Positions 1 to 10,400 of a stretch of 64,000 bases of DNA are shown piece after piece. The position numbers and the translations under genes are program-made. Within the stretch, counting starts at the first letter, position 1. Every line of letters begins with the position of its first letter. The notes beneath the pieces are model-generated. The model was not told where the DNA came from. It did no database searches and saw only the letters and a list, made by a program, of their open reading frames with translations. Source of the stretch: Streptomyces sp. ISL-98 (lineage in GTDB: Bacteria; Actinomycetota; Actinomycetes; Streptomycetales; Streptomycetaceae); the NCBI RefSeq assembly GCF_018614055.1, contig NZ_JAGGPB010000042.1, positions 18,419 to 82,418 of the forward strand, in the 5' to 3' direction.

Positions 1-312
1 CAGGCCGGGGCCGTGGAAGCCGCCCAGGGCGAGGCCATCGAGTTGGACACCCCACCAGGTGGGCGTGGTGAGCAGTTCGAGGAAGGCTGGCTCGCCGCGG
101 TCCAAGCCGTCACGAGCAGGCTCGCCCACATTGCCGACCGAACCCTCCAACAGGCGCCGGCCGACACGCCGGATCCACCGCACCGGACCAGCACCAGGAG
201 TAGGCGCAAGCCCTCCGGCGAGCTCGCGCTCACACACGGTAGAGCCCCCGACCGCGCGACGAATCCAGGGAGCGGGCCCTGGTGTCTGCGGTCGGTGCCC
301 GCTGGCGTATAG
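1..312 (+). CDS. Possible 3' end of a gene cut by the window edge, unknown function
   Basis: This frame is open from the first base of the window to a TAG stop. The first ~55 residues are acidic and helical, including GEQFEEGWLAAVQAV, which reads like genuine protein. The last 40 residues are rich in Arg, Pro and Thr and look less coding. No domain is recognised. An in-frame GTG at 13 could be a start, but no ribosome-binding site precedes it, so a start left of the window is more likely. It could equally be a chance open frame in high-GC DNA. Confidence 0.28.
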   Translation, partial: QAGAVEAAQGEAIELDTPPGGRGEQFEEGWLAAVQAVTSRLAHIADRTLQQAPADTPDPPHRTSTRSRRKPSGELALTHGRAPDRATNPGSGPWCLRSVPAGV

Positions 313-432
313 CCACAATGGCACGGCTCCCGTAGCCGACGCCATGCCGACTCCGCACAGGGCTCAACGCGGAAGGAGTGTGCGTGAGCCGTTCCCCGGC
401 GCGCGGAGGTCTGTGGCCACTACGGTGGCACG

Positions 433-1341
433 GTGAGCAGCATGGTTCCCAAGATTGCCCAACTGCCCGCCGATCCGTCCCTGATCAGTCTTGCCTACCA
501 CTATGAACACCCCGTCCAGGTCTATGAGTTCGAGGACACGCTGGAGGTGTGGACGGTGACGGCTCGGATCGACGCGGACGTCCTGGCCGAGGACATGGCC
601 GCGTACAGCGACATGGATGATGAGGCGTTGGACGCGGTGCAGGACGTGACCGTGGGCCGGATGTCGTTCGCGCGGGTACGGATGTTCGGCCCCGACCATC
701 CCTTCGAGGCGATGGACTCCTACACCGGGGATGTCGCCCGTATCGGCGAGGTGGTCCTGGACGTCGGCGCCGACGGATGGGAGCCGGCCTTCGAGGCTGC
801 CCTCGCGCACCCGGTCGGTGATCTGCTGGTCATGGATCGGATCATCCTGGAGCCCGAATGGCGAGGTCATGGCCTGGGGCCGGTGCTGGCGGGAGCGGCG
901 ATCCGCCGTCTGTCCCAGGGCTGCGTCGCGGTGGCCTGTGAGCCCGGTTCAGCCGACGGCCGCGAGCTGAGCGAGGACCAGCACCGCGACGCAGCCGCCA
1001 CACTGGGACGCGTGTGGGAACGAATCGGCTTCGAACCCTTCCAGGACGGCGTGCACATCCTGGACTGCCACCTCCAGCAGCCCCAGGACCTCCTGGCCGA
1101 ACGCCAGGAGGAGTTCGGCCCGCGCTGTGCCGCGCCTGGCAGGCGCACCACCGGCCGTAGGCTCACGGGCGGGTTCGTAGCTGATGCGCCCCGCCCACGC
1201 CGAGGGCATCACCGATCGGCAAGCCCGCGGCGTCCCCTCGACGCGACGCCGCGTTCAACGAGCAATCGCCCGAGTCGGCACGCTAATCGCAGACATATCT
1301 TCATGCCTCGGATTTCGGTTTCAGTAGCGAGTACTTACTAG
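433..1341 (+). CDS. GNAT-like acetyltransferase-fold protein with an IS-derived C-terminus
   Basis: The GTG at 433 starts a frame whose first ~225 residues look real. Residues 1-110 are an unassigned acidic domain. Residues ~120-215 resemble a GNAT N-acetyltransferase fold: a beta strand (LLVMDRIIL) runs into the acetyl-CoA-binding loop RGHGLGP near residue 144, followed by a helix and the late motif WERIGFEPF. Substrate is unknown. After about residue 230 (EEFGPRC) the sequence becomes basic and low in complexity. The stop codon TAG (1339-1341) lies inside the left inverted repeat of the IS1380 element, so the natural stop was probably lost or displaced when the element arrived. The N-terminal part may still fold and function. 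Confidence 0.6.
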   Translation: MSSMVPKIAQLPADPSLISLAYHYEHPVQVYEFEDTLEVWTVTARIDADVLAEDMAAYSDMDDEALDAVQDVTVGRMSFARVRMFGPDHPFEAMDSYTGDVARIGEVVLDVGADGWEPAFEAALAHPVGDLLVMDRIILEPEWRGHGLGPVLAGAAIRRLSQGCVAVACEPGSADGRELSEDQHRDAAATLGRVWERIGFEPFQDGVHILDCHLQQPQDLLAERQEEFGPRCAAPGRRTTGRRLTGGFVADAPRPRRGHHRSASPRRPLDATPRSTSNRPSRHANRRHIFMPRISVSVASTY

Positions 1342-1492
1342 CCTCGCCATTTCGGCTGGGGTGAGGCGGCGTCGCTGGTCACGAACTGTTGGGTGGCCGA
1401 GGTGATTTCGGTGCTTGGGCATGGTGGAGTCCCGGCGCGGTGGTCGGGTTCTCCGGGGTCCTTCGGGTCGTGGGCGGGCGGGAGTTTGCCGG

Positions 1493-2899
1493 TCAGCCGG
1501 CGGGTCGGGGCAGTGCGGCGAGGCGATGGAAGGCCGTGGCCAGTTCGTGTCTCCAGGGCCAGGTCGCCGAGATCCGCAAGCGCAGGCGGCGGCCGCCGCA
1601 GGTGAGGCGGGCGGCGACGTGCAGCAGCCGGTAGCGGAGCTTCTTCGGCTCGGCAGTGGCGAGTTCGCCGTCCAGCAGCAGGACACGGGTCCAGGCCAGC
1701 AGATCGATCGCTGCGAGGCTGAGTTCGAGCCAGACGGTGATGACGCGGAAGTCGCGGGAGGGGAAGCGGCCGAAGCCGGTGGTCTTGCCCATCCGGATGT
1801 GGTCCTCGACGGTGGCATGCCCGCGGTGGCGGACCTCCAGGAACTGGGCGGAGCCGCCGCCGGAGGACGGGGTGTCGGTGAGGAACACCTGATGACGCAG
1901 ACCCTCGTCCTGATCAAACAGGGACAGTTGGGCTCCGGGGTGCGGCCGCTCTCGGCGCACGATTATGCGGGTGCCGGTCGGACAGCCGTCCGGATCGACC
2001 ATGCCGGTCAGCTCGGCGACCTCGGCGCCATCACGCAGAGTCCCGTCCTGGTCCAGGGCGGGATGCCAGAGGTGGTCGGGCATGGCCCGGACAGCGCGGC
2101 GGACCGGCTCGGTGATGGCGTATCCGACCGAGAAGAAGGTACGGATTCCTCGTTCCCGCGCGTCGCGGACGTGGGCAAGGAATGCTTTCGCGGATCCGGC
2201 ACTGTCGGTGCGGACGAGGATGTCGGTGCCGTGCCGGTGCGCGTCGGGGATCTGCGCGAGCGCCTGGCCGAGCACCGTGATGTGGTCGACGGCGGTGTTG
2301 GCACTGGCGTTCCCGGGCCGCAGCCGGCCGGAGAGTGCCTCGCCGGTGTTGGCCAGGAAGCACAGCAGCGGGTGGAAACCGAAGCCGCCCTTGTAGGTGG
2401 GTGCAGCCTGCTCCTTCTCGGAGTGGCAGGTGATCAGCGTGGCGTCGAGGTCCAGGACCAGCCCGGGCAGAATGCGTCCCGCGGCGCGGGCTGGGGGAAT
2501 GCCCTCGCCTTGCTCGGCGGCCTGCAGCCAGGCGACTTCCCGGGCCTGCGCACGGGCCGAGCGCAGAGAGGACAGTGCCCTCTCATCGGTGTCGGCGAGC
2601 AGCCGCCAGGCCGTCGGTGTCGAGGCGACCGAACCGAACACCCCTGCCTGGTCCCGCAGCACGGCCAGATCCGCAATGGCCTCGCCGCCGTCGGCGAGCA
2701 TCACCGCCAGATCGGTGGCGATCCGGCCCGGATCATGCCCGGTCCCGCGCGGCCGAAGCGGTCTGAGAGCGGTGGAGTACGCGGCGGTGAGCCCGGTGGC
2801 ATCAGCGAGATCAGCCAGCAGCCGTGCCCCGGCATGACCGACCACCCCCGAACCATCGGTACTGACCTGGACCTTGGGACGCAACCCGATAGCCTGCAC
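1493..2899 (-). CDS. IS1380-family DDE transposase
   Basis: This 468-residue protein starts at a GTG and has the usual length of actinobacterial IS1380 transposases. The N-terminal block carries DGSGVVGHAGARLLADLAD, and the central region includes the DLDATLI segment that supplies the first catalytic aspartate of the RNase H-like fold. A DSAG motif follows near residue 233. The C-terminus carries the Arg-rich block typical of the family. It catalyses cut-and-paste movement of its own element. No frameshift or internal stop is visible, so it may be active. A stem-loop just upstream overlaps the leader and could restrain translation. Confidence 0.9.
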   Translation of the reverse strand: MQAIGLRPKVQVSTDGSGVVGHAGARLLADLADATGLTAAYSTALRPLRPRGTGHDPGRIATDLAVMLADGGEAIADLAVLRDQAGVFGSVASTPTAWRLLADTDERALSSLRSARAQAREVAWLQAAEQGEGIPPARAAGRILPGLVLDLDATLITCHSEKEQAAPTYKGGFGFHPLLCFLANTGEALSGRLRPGNASANTAVDHITVLGQALAQIPDAHRHGTDILVRTDSAGSAKAFLAHVRDARERGIRTFFSVGYAITEPVRRAVRAMPDHLWHPALDQDGTLRDGAEVAELTGMVDPDGCPTGTRIIVRRERPHPGAQLSLFDQDEGLRHQVFLTDTPSSGGGSAQFLEVRHRGHATVEDHIRMGKTTGFGRFPSRDFRVITVWLELSLAAIDLLAWTRVLLLDGELATAEPKKLRYRLLHVAARLTCGGRRLRLRISATWPWRHELATAFHRLAALPRPAG

Positions 2900-2902
2900 G
2901 TA

Positions 2903-2974
2903 GAAAGTGCCCTCCGCCTGGACCGACAGAACCCCTCAGCAAGGTTCATCGTCCCAGGTCAGGAAGGCACTTTC
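2903..2974 (-). promoter_or_regulatory. Stem-loop in the IS1380 transposase leader
   Basis: GAAAGTGCC at 2903-2911 pairs with GGCACTTTC at 2966-2974, a perfect 9-bp stem. The inner arm lies only 4-12 bases upstream of the GTG start, where a ribosome-binding site would be. Such leaders in transposons can hide the start from ribosomes on transcripts that read in from outside. That role is inferred. Confidence 0.4.
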
Positions 2975-3025
2975 GCGTTTCCGCCCCATAGTCAGCCGTC
3001 CCCAAGTGAAACGGCGAGGCTAGTG

Positions 3026-3338
3026 CGGAAAGTCCTTCCAGAAGGCGACGCTCGCCTGCGGGTTCCAGGGGGCGTCCTCATCGACCTCGCTGCATTCGTG
3101 AATCGATGTAATCGGCCAGGTCGTGGCCGTAACAGATGATGTAGGCCCCAAATCGACAGGACGGGGTGCCCATGAGCGCCGCGTCCGGTAGCACGAACTG
3201 GTGCCCGTACACCGGAACCAGCGTCGGCGCCCGGGCCAGCATGAGTCTGGCCACTTCGAGGTCAGGTCGACTCCTCCCAGCGACTTCGGTGAGAGAGCCC
3301 GACAGGGGTGACGTGTGAGTCCATGCTGGGTTTTGCAC
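3026..3338 (-). pseudogene. SMI1/KNR4-like protein remnant, frameshifted and truncated
   Basis: On the minus strand the segment LARAPTLVPVYGHQFVLP followed by IICYGHDLADYI resembles the C-terminal half of streptomycete SMI1/KNR4-superfamily proteins, many of which act as immunity proteins. Near 3100 the frame shifts: directly after DLADYI the other frame continues with HECSEVDEDAPWNPQ and VAFWKDF, the usual end of these proteins. No N-terminal half is present. The 3' end stops a few bases from the right repeat of IS1380, so the gene was eroded around that insertion. The family call is from memory of the conserved YGHDLADY and FWKD motifs. Confidence 0.5.
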
Positions 3339-3554
3339 TGCGCTTTGCGCAGCAACTTCCCGGTGGTGTACGAGAGTCCCATGTCAGAGCGAAACGTGGA
3401 GCTTGGGCAGCTAACAGCCTTGTTCCTGTGGTTAGTTGGCTGTTTGGGAGCTCTCTAATACCCGACGCCCGATAAGTCAGCTGTTGGGATCATTGTGGAG
3501 TGAATGGGCGGGCGTTCCTTCTGCAACCGGTCGAGGCGGCTACGGGGGCTGCTC

Positions 3555-3583
3555 TTGACTGGTCTTTACCACCGAACCATATT
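3555..3583 (+). promoter_or_regulatory. Vegetative-type promoter for the LamG/RHS locus
   Basis: TTGACT (3555-3560) and CATATT (3578-3583) are separated by 17 bases, close to the -35/-10 consensus used by the main sigma factor HrdB. It lies 44 bases upstream of the GTG at 3627. An 11-base direct repeat (GTGTAAGAGTC twice, 3594-3615) follows in the leader and could be a regulator site. Confidence 0.5.
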
Positions 3584-3626
3584 TGGCGGACTTGTGTAAG
3601 AGTCGTGTAAGAGTCGGGGCGGGCCT

Positions 3627-6600
3627 GTGAGTGGTGGGGTGTGGCGCAGAGCGCGTCACAGAGTGTGTGTGCTGATAGTGGCGTCAGTTGTTTTCGGAGG
3701 GCTTCCCGCGCTTGAACAGCCGGCTGCGGCGCATCCGTCAGCGGCTGCTGCCAGCGAGCCAGTTTCGCCCGAGACGCAGGCTGCGCTGCGTGCAGTCGAT
3801 TCGGGTGAACGCGTGGAGGTGGCAGCGCAGCGCACTGAGCTCTCTCAGGTGTTCGCTAATCCCGATGGCACGTTCACGCAGGAAATGAACGCTGCTCCTG
3901 TGCGGGCCCGCCAGGATGACGGGACGTGGGCTCCGATCGACACCACGCTGCGGCGTGATGCAGATGGTCGGGTCCGCGCGAAGTCGACCACCACCCACGT
4001 TGAGTTCTCTGGCGGCGGGGCTGGAAGCATGGTCAAGCTCGCCGCGGACGACAAATCTCTAACGCTTGGGTGGCCTACAGAGCTTCCTGCCCCGCAGTTG
4101 GAGGGCAAGTCCGCAACGTACGCGGACGTGCTTCCCGATGTGGATCTGAAGCTGTCTGCGACAGGGACCGGATTTACTCAGGTCCTCATAGTGAAGTCCG
4201 CTGAGGCCGCAGAGAATCCACAGCTGAACAAGCTGAGACTTTCTGTCGGGGCCAGGGGAGTGGATGTCCTCCCAGGCGTGGATGGTGGGCTCCGGTTCGT
4301 AGACGAGAACGGAGCGAAAGTCTTCGAAGGCCCCGGCGCACGCATGTGGGACTCCGCAGGTGATCAGCCTCAGGCCGCGCCGTCTGGGGCGCGAGTTTCG
4401 CGGGCCGCCGCAATGCGGGGCGCAGAGCCAGACGATGGGGGAGGGGATGATCCGGCTGCCGCGCCCACTGCCGGCGATGCGACAGCAGCTGTTGCCGTGG
4501 AGATCCATGGCGATGCGCTGGAGATCGTGCCTGACCTGAAACTGCTGCGCGGCGAGGACACTGTCTTCCCTGTCTTCATTGATCCGCCGACTACGGGACT
4601 CACCCGCACGGACTGGACGGCGTTGTCTTCCGACGGTGACCGGTTCTGGGAGTGGGACGGCGAGAAGGGGGTGGGGTACTGCAAGGACTACGCGGGCTAC
4701 CTGTGCTCCTACACCCCGTACACGCAGCGCCTGTATTTCGAGTACCCGCTCACGAAGCTGCACGGCAAGAAGATCCTGGATGCAACAGTCGAGGTCTACC
4801 AGGCGTGGACTTTCACCTGCGATCCGCACTGGTACGACCTGAGCCTGGTCGACCGCGGGATCTCATCCTCGACATCCTGGTCGTCGAGGCCTGTCGCCAA
4901 GGACCTGATGGGGGACAGGAATGTCGCCTACGGACGCGGCGGCCTCTGTAGCCCCTCCCAGCCCGCTGACTGGGTCCGCTTCTCAGACAACACGGGGGAG
5001 GAGACGAATGAGAATCTGACCCCCACCCTGCAGTCGCATGCCGACGATCAGAAGTCGCAGATCACCTTCTCCTTGACCGCGCACGACGAGTCTTCCACCG
5101 CCTCGTGGGCGCGTTTCCGGGACGACGCGAAGCTTTCGGTCACCTACATTTCCAGGCCCTCGGTGCCCACCTCCGTCGGCGTACGCCAGGGGACGACTGG
5201 GAATGCGTGTGAACACTGGTCGGAGCCGTTCGCGACCAGTGACAGGACGCCGAAGGTCAACGCCACTGTCCAGTCGAGCGACGGAACAAATTCTCAGCTC
5301 CGCGCCCAGTTCGAGGTCTGGAAGGAAGGCGCTACGGCCAAGGCGTGGGGCATCAACGACCCCAGCAGCGCTTGGGCGACGGACAATTCGAGACGGGATG
5401 CTGATGTCGCCAGCAGCACTGGTGCTGCCGTCTTGACTCCGAACGTCCAGTATCGGGTGCGTGCACGCACCCAGGCTTATTACAAGACAGACCGTGGCGC
5501 CACCGGAGTCTTGGATTCCGCCTGGTCTGGGTGGTGTTACTTCCGCGTCGACACCGATAGCCCGCCGCCTCCGACGGTCAAAAGCGCGGACTGGAAGTAC
5601 CCGCCTGCCGACACGTATCCGGCCTCTGGAGGGGTAGGAGAGAGCGGGATGTTCGTCTTCACGCCCGGGGATGCTAATCCTTCCACCCCGGACATCGACT
5701 CGGACGTCACTTCCTATCGCTACCGCCTCAACAGCGGAAAGCTTTCCCCATCGCTGCCGGTTCCGATCGGAAGGGCGAAGGTGGTGTTCATCAAGCCCGA
5801 CCAGCCCGGAGAGAACACCATCCGGGTGTGGGGGTACGACGCCGCAGGCCATAGCTCACTCACCGGCTACTACAGCTTCAATGTCAAGGGCGCGGAGCCC
5901 CCCTCAGGCCAATGGCACCTCGACACCAGCGGTGCCGACACCACTGCCGGAACGCAGCACCCGCTGACCACCGGAGGTTCGGCTACCTACACCACGCTGG
6001 AGCGCGCCGGCACGCACGCCCTCAAAACCAATGGCACCACCGCCTACGCTGCCAGCAGCACCGCTCCGATCGACACCTCGAAGTCCTACACGGTGTCGGC
6101 CTGGGCCCGCCTGGCCCCGGGAGGCACAGGTAATCAGACCGTCCTGGGTGTCAGCGGCTCCTTCTACAGCGGCTTCTATCTCTCGTACCAGGACTCCGAG
6201 AAGACCTGGACGATGCGGTCCTCCTCCAAGGACGATGAGACGGGCAACCTGTCTGATCAGCTCGTGGTGGCCAAGCAGCCGGCAGTGCGCGGTGTGTGGA
6301 CACATCTCGCAGCGTCCTACGATGCCGCCGATCAGCAGATCCGCCTCTACGTCAACGGCCACCTCCAGGGAACGGACACCGCTCCCACTGCCTGGAAGGC
6401 GACGGGCGGCCTTCAGGTCGGCCGCGCGCTCTGGCACTCCTCCTACACCGATCACTTCAACGGGTCCATCGATGAGGTGCGAACCTGGTCCCGTTCCCTC
6501 GCGGACGCGGAAGTCCTGCAGGACGCCCGGCTGGAGGACGAGGATGCCAGCGACGGTACGTCGGGCGACCCCATCGTCTCGAAGGTCGGTCACTGGGACG

Positions 6601-7316
6601 CCACCAAAGCCTCCGGCACCAGCCTCACCGACGACTCCGGCTACAGCCGGACGATGACGCTGACGGGAGCCACGCTCGGCGCGGATCCGGCCGACGCAGA
6701 GAACGCCGACCTCGGGTTGCCCGTCAGGCAGGTGATGACCTTGAACGGCACCAGCTCCTACGCTGCTTCAACCGGCCCTGTGGTCGATGAAACAGGATCG
6801 TTCACCGCCACTACTTGGGCGCGCCTGGACAGCAGCAAGCTGGCCGACACATCCAAGAGCTACGCCGTTGAGGTACTCGGCCAGGCTGGCACCACCCAAT
6901 CGTCATGGGGTATCTGGTACGAGCAGCCTGCCGGATCGACCGTCGGCAAGTGGAAGTTCGGCCGCCCTAGCAAGGACGGCACCGGAGTTACCTGGACCTC
7001 TGCTCAGTCCGCCGTGGCGGAGAAGGACAAGTGGGTGCGTCTGACCGCGGTCTACGACGCCCAGCAGGAAACAGAGGAAGACGGCCAGACGAGCGTCGGC
7101 GCCCTGTTCCTCTACGTTGACACCGCCCAGATGAACGGGCCGACGGGCGTCATGTTCACGGCGCCTTGGCAGGGATCAGGAAAGCTCGAGACCGGCCGCG
7201 CCCTGGTCAACGGGAGCCCGGCGCGGTACTTCCCCGGCCACATAGCCGATGTGCGGGTCTGGGCCGGTGCCATGGACGGGTCCGTAGTCGGAGACCTGTA
7301 CAGCGCTGAGCAATAG
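3627..7316 (+). CDS. Secreted LamG-like jellyroll protein, partner of the RHS toxin
   Basis: A 1229-residue exported protein. Residues 1-35 form a signal peptide: basic start, hydrophobic core VLIVASVVFGG, then a cleavage region ending PAAA. Residues ~40-510 form an unclassified beta-rich region seen in streptomycete wall or secreted proteins encoded beside RHS genes. Residues ~510-760 look like fibronectin-type beta repeats. Two LamG/concanavalin-like jellyroll domains follow at ~780-960 and ~1010-1225, each with the HLAASYDAA/RLTAVYDA strand and a final DEVRTWSR/ADVRVWAG motif. The partner RHS gene starts 112 bases downstream, so the two probably work together on the cell surface, with LamG domains binding glycans or the RHS shell. 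GTG at 3639 is an alternative start. Confidence 0.8.
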   Translation: MSGGVWRRARHRVCVLIVASVVFGGLPALEQPAAAHPSAAAASEPVSPETQAALRAVDSGERVEVAAQRTELSQVFANPDGTFTQEMNAAPVRARQDDGTWAPIDTTLRRDADGRVRAKSTTTHVEFSGGGAGSMVKLAADDKSLTLGWPTELPAPQLEGKSATYADVLPDVDLKLSATGTGFTQVLIVKSAEAAENPQLNKLRLSVGARGVDVLPGVDGGLRFVDENGAKVFEGPGARMWDSAGDQPQAAPSGARVSRAAAMRGAEPDDGGGDDPAAAPTAGDATAAVAVEIHGDALEIVPDLKLLRGEDTVFPVFIDPPTTGLTRTDWTALSSDGDRFWEWDGEKGVGYCKDYAGYLCSYTPYTQRLYFEYPLTKLHGKKILDATVEVYQAWTFTCDPHWYDLSLVDRGISSSTSWSSRPVAKDLMGDRNVAYGRGGLCSPSQPADWVRFSDNTGEETNENLTPTLQSHADDQKSQITFSLTAHDESSTASWARFRDDAKLSVTYISRPSVPTSVGVRQGTTGNACEHWSEPFATSDRTPKVNATVQSSDGTNSQLRAQFEVWKEGATAKAWGINDPSSAWATDNSRRDADVASSTGAAVLTPNVQYRVRARTQAYYKTDRGATGVLDSAWSGWCYFRVDTDSPPPPTVKSADWKYPPADTYPASGGVGESGMFVFTPGDANPSTPDIDSDVTSYRYRLNSGKLSPSLPVPIGRAKVVFIKPDQPGENTIRVWGYDAAGHSSLTGYYSFNVKGAEPPSGQWHLDTSGADTTAGTQHPLTTGGSATYTTLERAGTHALKTNGTTAYAASSTAPIDTSKSYTVSAWARLAPGGTGNQTVLGVSGSFYSGFYLSYQDSEKTWTMRSSSKDDETGNLSDQLVVAKQPAVRGVWTHLAASYDAADQQIRLYVNGHLQGTDTAPTAWKATGGLQVGRALWHSSYTDHFNGSIDEVRTWSRSLADAEVLQDARLEDEDASDGTSGDPIVSKVGHWDATKASGTSLTDDSGYSRTMTLTGATLGADPADAENADLGLPVRQVMTLNGTSSYAASTGPVVDETGSFTATTWARLDSSKLADTSKSYAVEVLGQAGTTQSSWGIWYEQPAGSTVGKWKFGRPSKDGTGVTWTSAQSAVAEKDKWVRLTAVYDAQQETEEDGQTSVGALFLYVDTAQMNGPTGVMFTAPWQGSGKLETGRALVNGSPARYFPGHIADVRVWAGAMDGSVVGDLYSAEQ

Positions 7317-7329
7317 CCCGTCAATTGCC

Positions 7330-7368
7330 GCGTCTTGGTGGCCGGTGTCGTGCCGGCCGCCAAGACGC
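7330..7368 (+). terminator. Hairpin between the LamG and RHS genes
   Basis: A 16-bp stem (7330-7345 with 7353-7368, one G-T pair, 7-base loop) is followed by ATCTTTC. It can act as a terminator or partial attenuator, so that less RHS toxin than LamG protein is made from a shared transcript. Confidence 0.5.
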
Positions 7369-7428
7369 ATCTTTCGGACCGCTCTCTCGCTCGGGCGGAT
7401 TCCCACCACTCTCGAGGATGGAACAACA

Positions 7429-10400
7429 GTGACCTCCGCATCCCGTGGCGGCCGGCCCCACGCCGCGCTACGCCGCTGGCTCGGACGCGGTGCGCTAGCA
7501 GTCTCGCTCGCACTCGTCCCGCAACTCATCGTGCCCACCGGGTACGACTTCACCTCCATAGCCGAAGCCGCAACCCGGGAATTCCCCGACCCGCCCAAAC
7601 CGAAGATCGACCGGGTTCTGCCGTTCACCGCGAAGAAGCACGCCACCCCTAAGGATCAGGCCGCGCCGGCCGCCCGTAAGACCCGGGAGAGACTGGACAA
7701 GACCCGCTGGCCCAAGGCAGGAAGCACGTCGCTCAGCCTGGGCACCGCCAAGCAGGCCAGGCATCAGGCCGGCGGTCTGCCCGTCACCCTGATGCCCACA
7801 CCTGTATCGCGCCGTACCGCTGCGAAAGCGTCCGACAGCGCCACAGCGGTCGAGGGAGCGGTGAAGGTCCGTCTGCATGACCGCAAAACCGCCCAGAAGA
7901 CCGGTGTCAACGGCGTCCTCCTCACCCTGTCCCCTGAAGAGAGGCTGAGTACCGGCGGGAAGCTGCGCTTCTCCCTGAACTACAGCTCCTTCTCCGATGC
8001 CTATGGCGGCTCCTTCGGTACCCGTCTCAAGCTGATACAGCTTCCGGCCTGTGCACTTACCACACCGAACAAGCCGTCCTGCACCACGCAGAAGCCCCTG
8101 GCCTCCACCAACAACCCCGTCAAGCAGACCCTGACCGTGGACCTGCAGCCCGCTGCGCTGGCTTCCGCGCAACCCATGCTGCTCGCCGCAGCAGCGAGTG
8201 CTTCAGGTGGCGGCGGAGACTTCGGCGCCACACCACTGGGCCCGTCCGCGACGTGGGAGGCCGGTGGCAGCACTGGTGACTTCACCTGGAATTATCCGCT
8301 GCGGATGCCGCCCAGCAACGGCCCGGCGCCGAGCCTGGCCCTGTCCTACAACTCGGCGAGCGTTGACGGCCGCACCGCGGCCGAGAACAACCAGACTTCC
8401 ACCGTCGGTGAGGGCTTCTCCTTCACCGAGTCTTACATCGAGCGCAAGTACGCCGTCTGCAAGGACGATAGCGAGGCCGGCAAGAGCGACCTGTGCTGGA
8501 AGTACGCCAACGCCACCCTCGTCCTCAACGGCAAAGCCACCGAACTTGTCAACGATTGCGACACCACCGCAGCCTGCACCGCCGCCGCGAAATCCGAGGA
8601 CACCGGAGGAACCTGGCGGCTGAAGAACGACGACGCCTCCAAGGTCGAGCACCTGGTCGGCGCGTCCAACGGTGACAACAACGGCGAGTACTGGAAGGTC
8701 ACCACCCCGGACGGCACGCAGTACTACTTCGGCAAGCACAAGCTGCCCGGCTGGAGCGACAACGGCACTGCTACCGACGACCCGGTCACCGACTCGGCAT
8801 GGACGGTGCCGGTATTCGGCAACAACACGGGCGAGCCCTGCCACGGCACCGACTTCAACGCCTCCGGTTGCACCCAGGCATGGAAGTGGAACCTCGACTA
8901 CGTCGTCGACACCCACGGCAACGCCATGAGCCACTGGTACGGCAAGGAGACCAACAACTACGCCAAGTCCGGCGTTGCCGACCCCGGTACTAAGTACGTT
9001 CGCGGCGGATACCTCAAGCGCGTCGATTACGGCCAGCGCGACGGCCACCTCTTCGACCAGAAGGCTGCTCAGCGCGTCACCCTTAACTACGCCCAACGCT
9101 GCATCGTCACGGACGGCTGCACCAGCCTCACCGAGGCCACCAAACAGAACTGGCCAGACGTCCCCTTCGACCAGATCTGCGGCGACGGCAAAGCCTGCAC
9201 CGGCCTTATCGGGCCCTCCTTCTTCACGCGCTACCGCATGGCCTCCATGAACACCTACGTGTGGGACACCGGAAACGCCGCCTACCGCAACATCGACAAC
9301 TGGACCTTCAACCACTCCTTCCCCGACACCGGCGACGCCTCCTCACCGAGCCTGTGGCTGACCTCGATCACCGCCAAGGGGAAGGCCGGCGCGGACGTCG
9401 ACGACCTCGCCATGCCCTCGGTCACCTTCGGCAGCGTCCAAATGCCCAACCACGTCGAGGGCGGTGACACCCTGCGCTACATCAAGCACAGGATCCGCAC
9501 CATCGCCTCCGAGACCGGCGCGAAGATCGAGGTCAACTACTCCGACCCCCAGTGCATCCGCGGCACCAAGATGCCCACCGCCGCAGACGACAACAGCCTG
9601 CGCTGCTTCCCCGTCTACTACTCCCAGTCCGGCGCCACCCCGGAACTGGACTGGTTCCACAAGTACGTCACCACATCGGTCACGCAGTACGACACCACAG
9701 GCGCCGGGGAGCCTCAGGAGAGCTACTACACATACGACGGCGGAGCAGGCTGGGCCTACTCCGACGACGAAGGACTGAGCAAAGAGAAGTACCGCACCTG
9801 GTCCCAGTGGCGCGGCTACCCCAAGGTCACCACCACCATCGGTGACACCACCGGGCCGCGAGGCAAAACCGTCTCCCGCTACATGCGCGGCCTGGACGGC
9901 GACAAGAAACTCACAGCTGGCACCACCCGCGACGAGAAGGTCACCGACTCCACCGGCACGACCATCGAGGACTCCCGCCAGTACGCTGGCTTCGTCCGCG
10001 AGACCATCACTTACAACGGCAACGACGAGGTCGGCGGCACCATCCACGACCCGTGGTCACACAGCACAGCCAAGCACCCCTACAACTGGGGCACTACCGA
10101 AGCCTTCTTCGTGCAGTCCGGAACCGTCCGCGCCCGGCAGACCACTGCCAGCGGCACCCGCACATTGAAAACGACTACCGAGTACGACACCACCTACGGC
10201 ATGCCTACCAGGGTCAACGAGCATGGCGACGTCGACAAGACCGGTGACGAGACCTGCAACACCACCAGCTACGCCCGCAACACCAAGGCGTGGATCGTCG
10301 ACACCCCCTCCCGCGTGGAGTCCTACGCGGCGGCCTGCGGAACCACGCCCAGCTTGCCCAAGGACTCTCTCGCCGACACCACCATCGCCTACGACAACCA

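Larger units (their letters stand above)
1337..3024. mobile_element. IS1380-family insertion sequence, complete
   Basis: The element is bounded by 17-bp inverted repeats at 1337-1353 and 3008-3024. They read inward as ACTAGCCTCGCCATTTC and differ at one base. It holds one transposase gene on the minus strand. The bases next to the two ends (GTACTT and GCGGAA) do not form a target duplication, so flanking DNA was probably rearranged after insertion. A truncated SMI1-like gene begins directly at the right end. Confidence 0.88.

Noticed and set aside
8203..9315. Long minus-strand ORF of 370 residues inside the RHS gene
   Set aside because: It is a shadow produced by GC-rich third positions in the RHS frame; it is Val/Gly-rich and has no start signal or domain.
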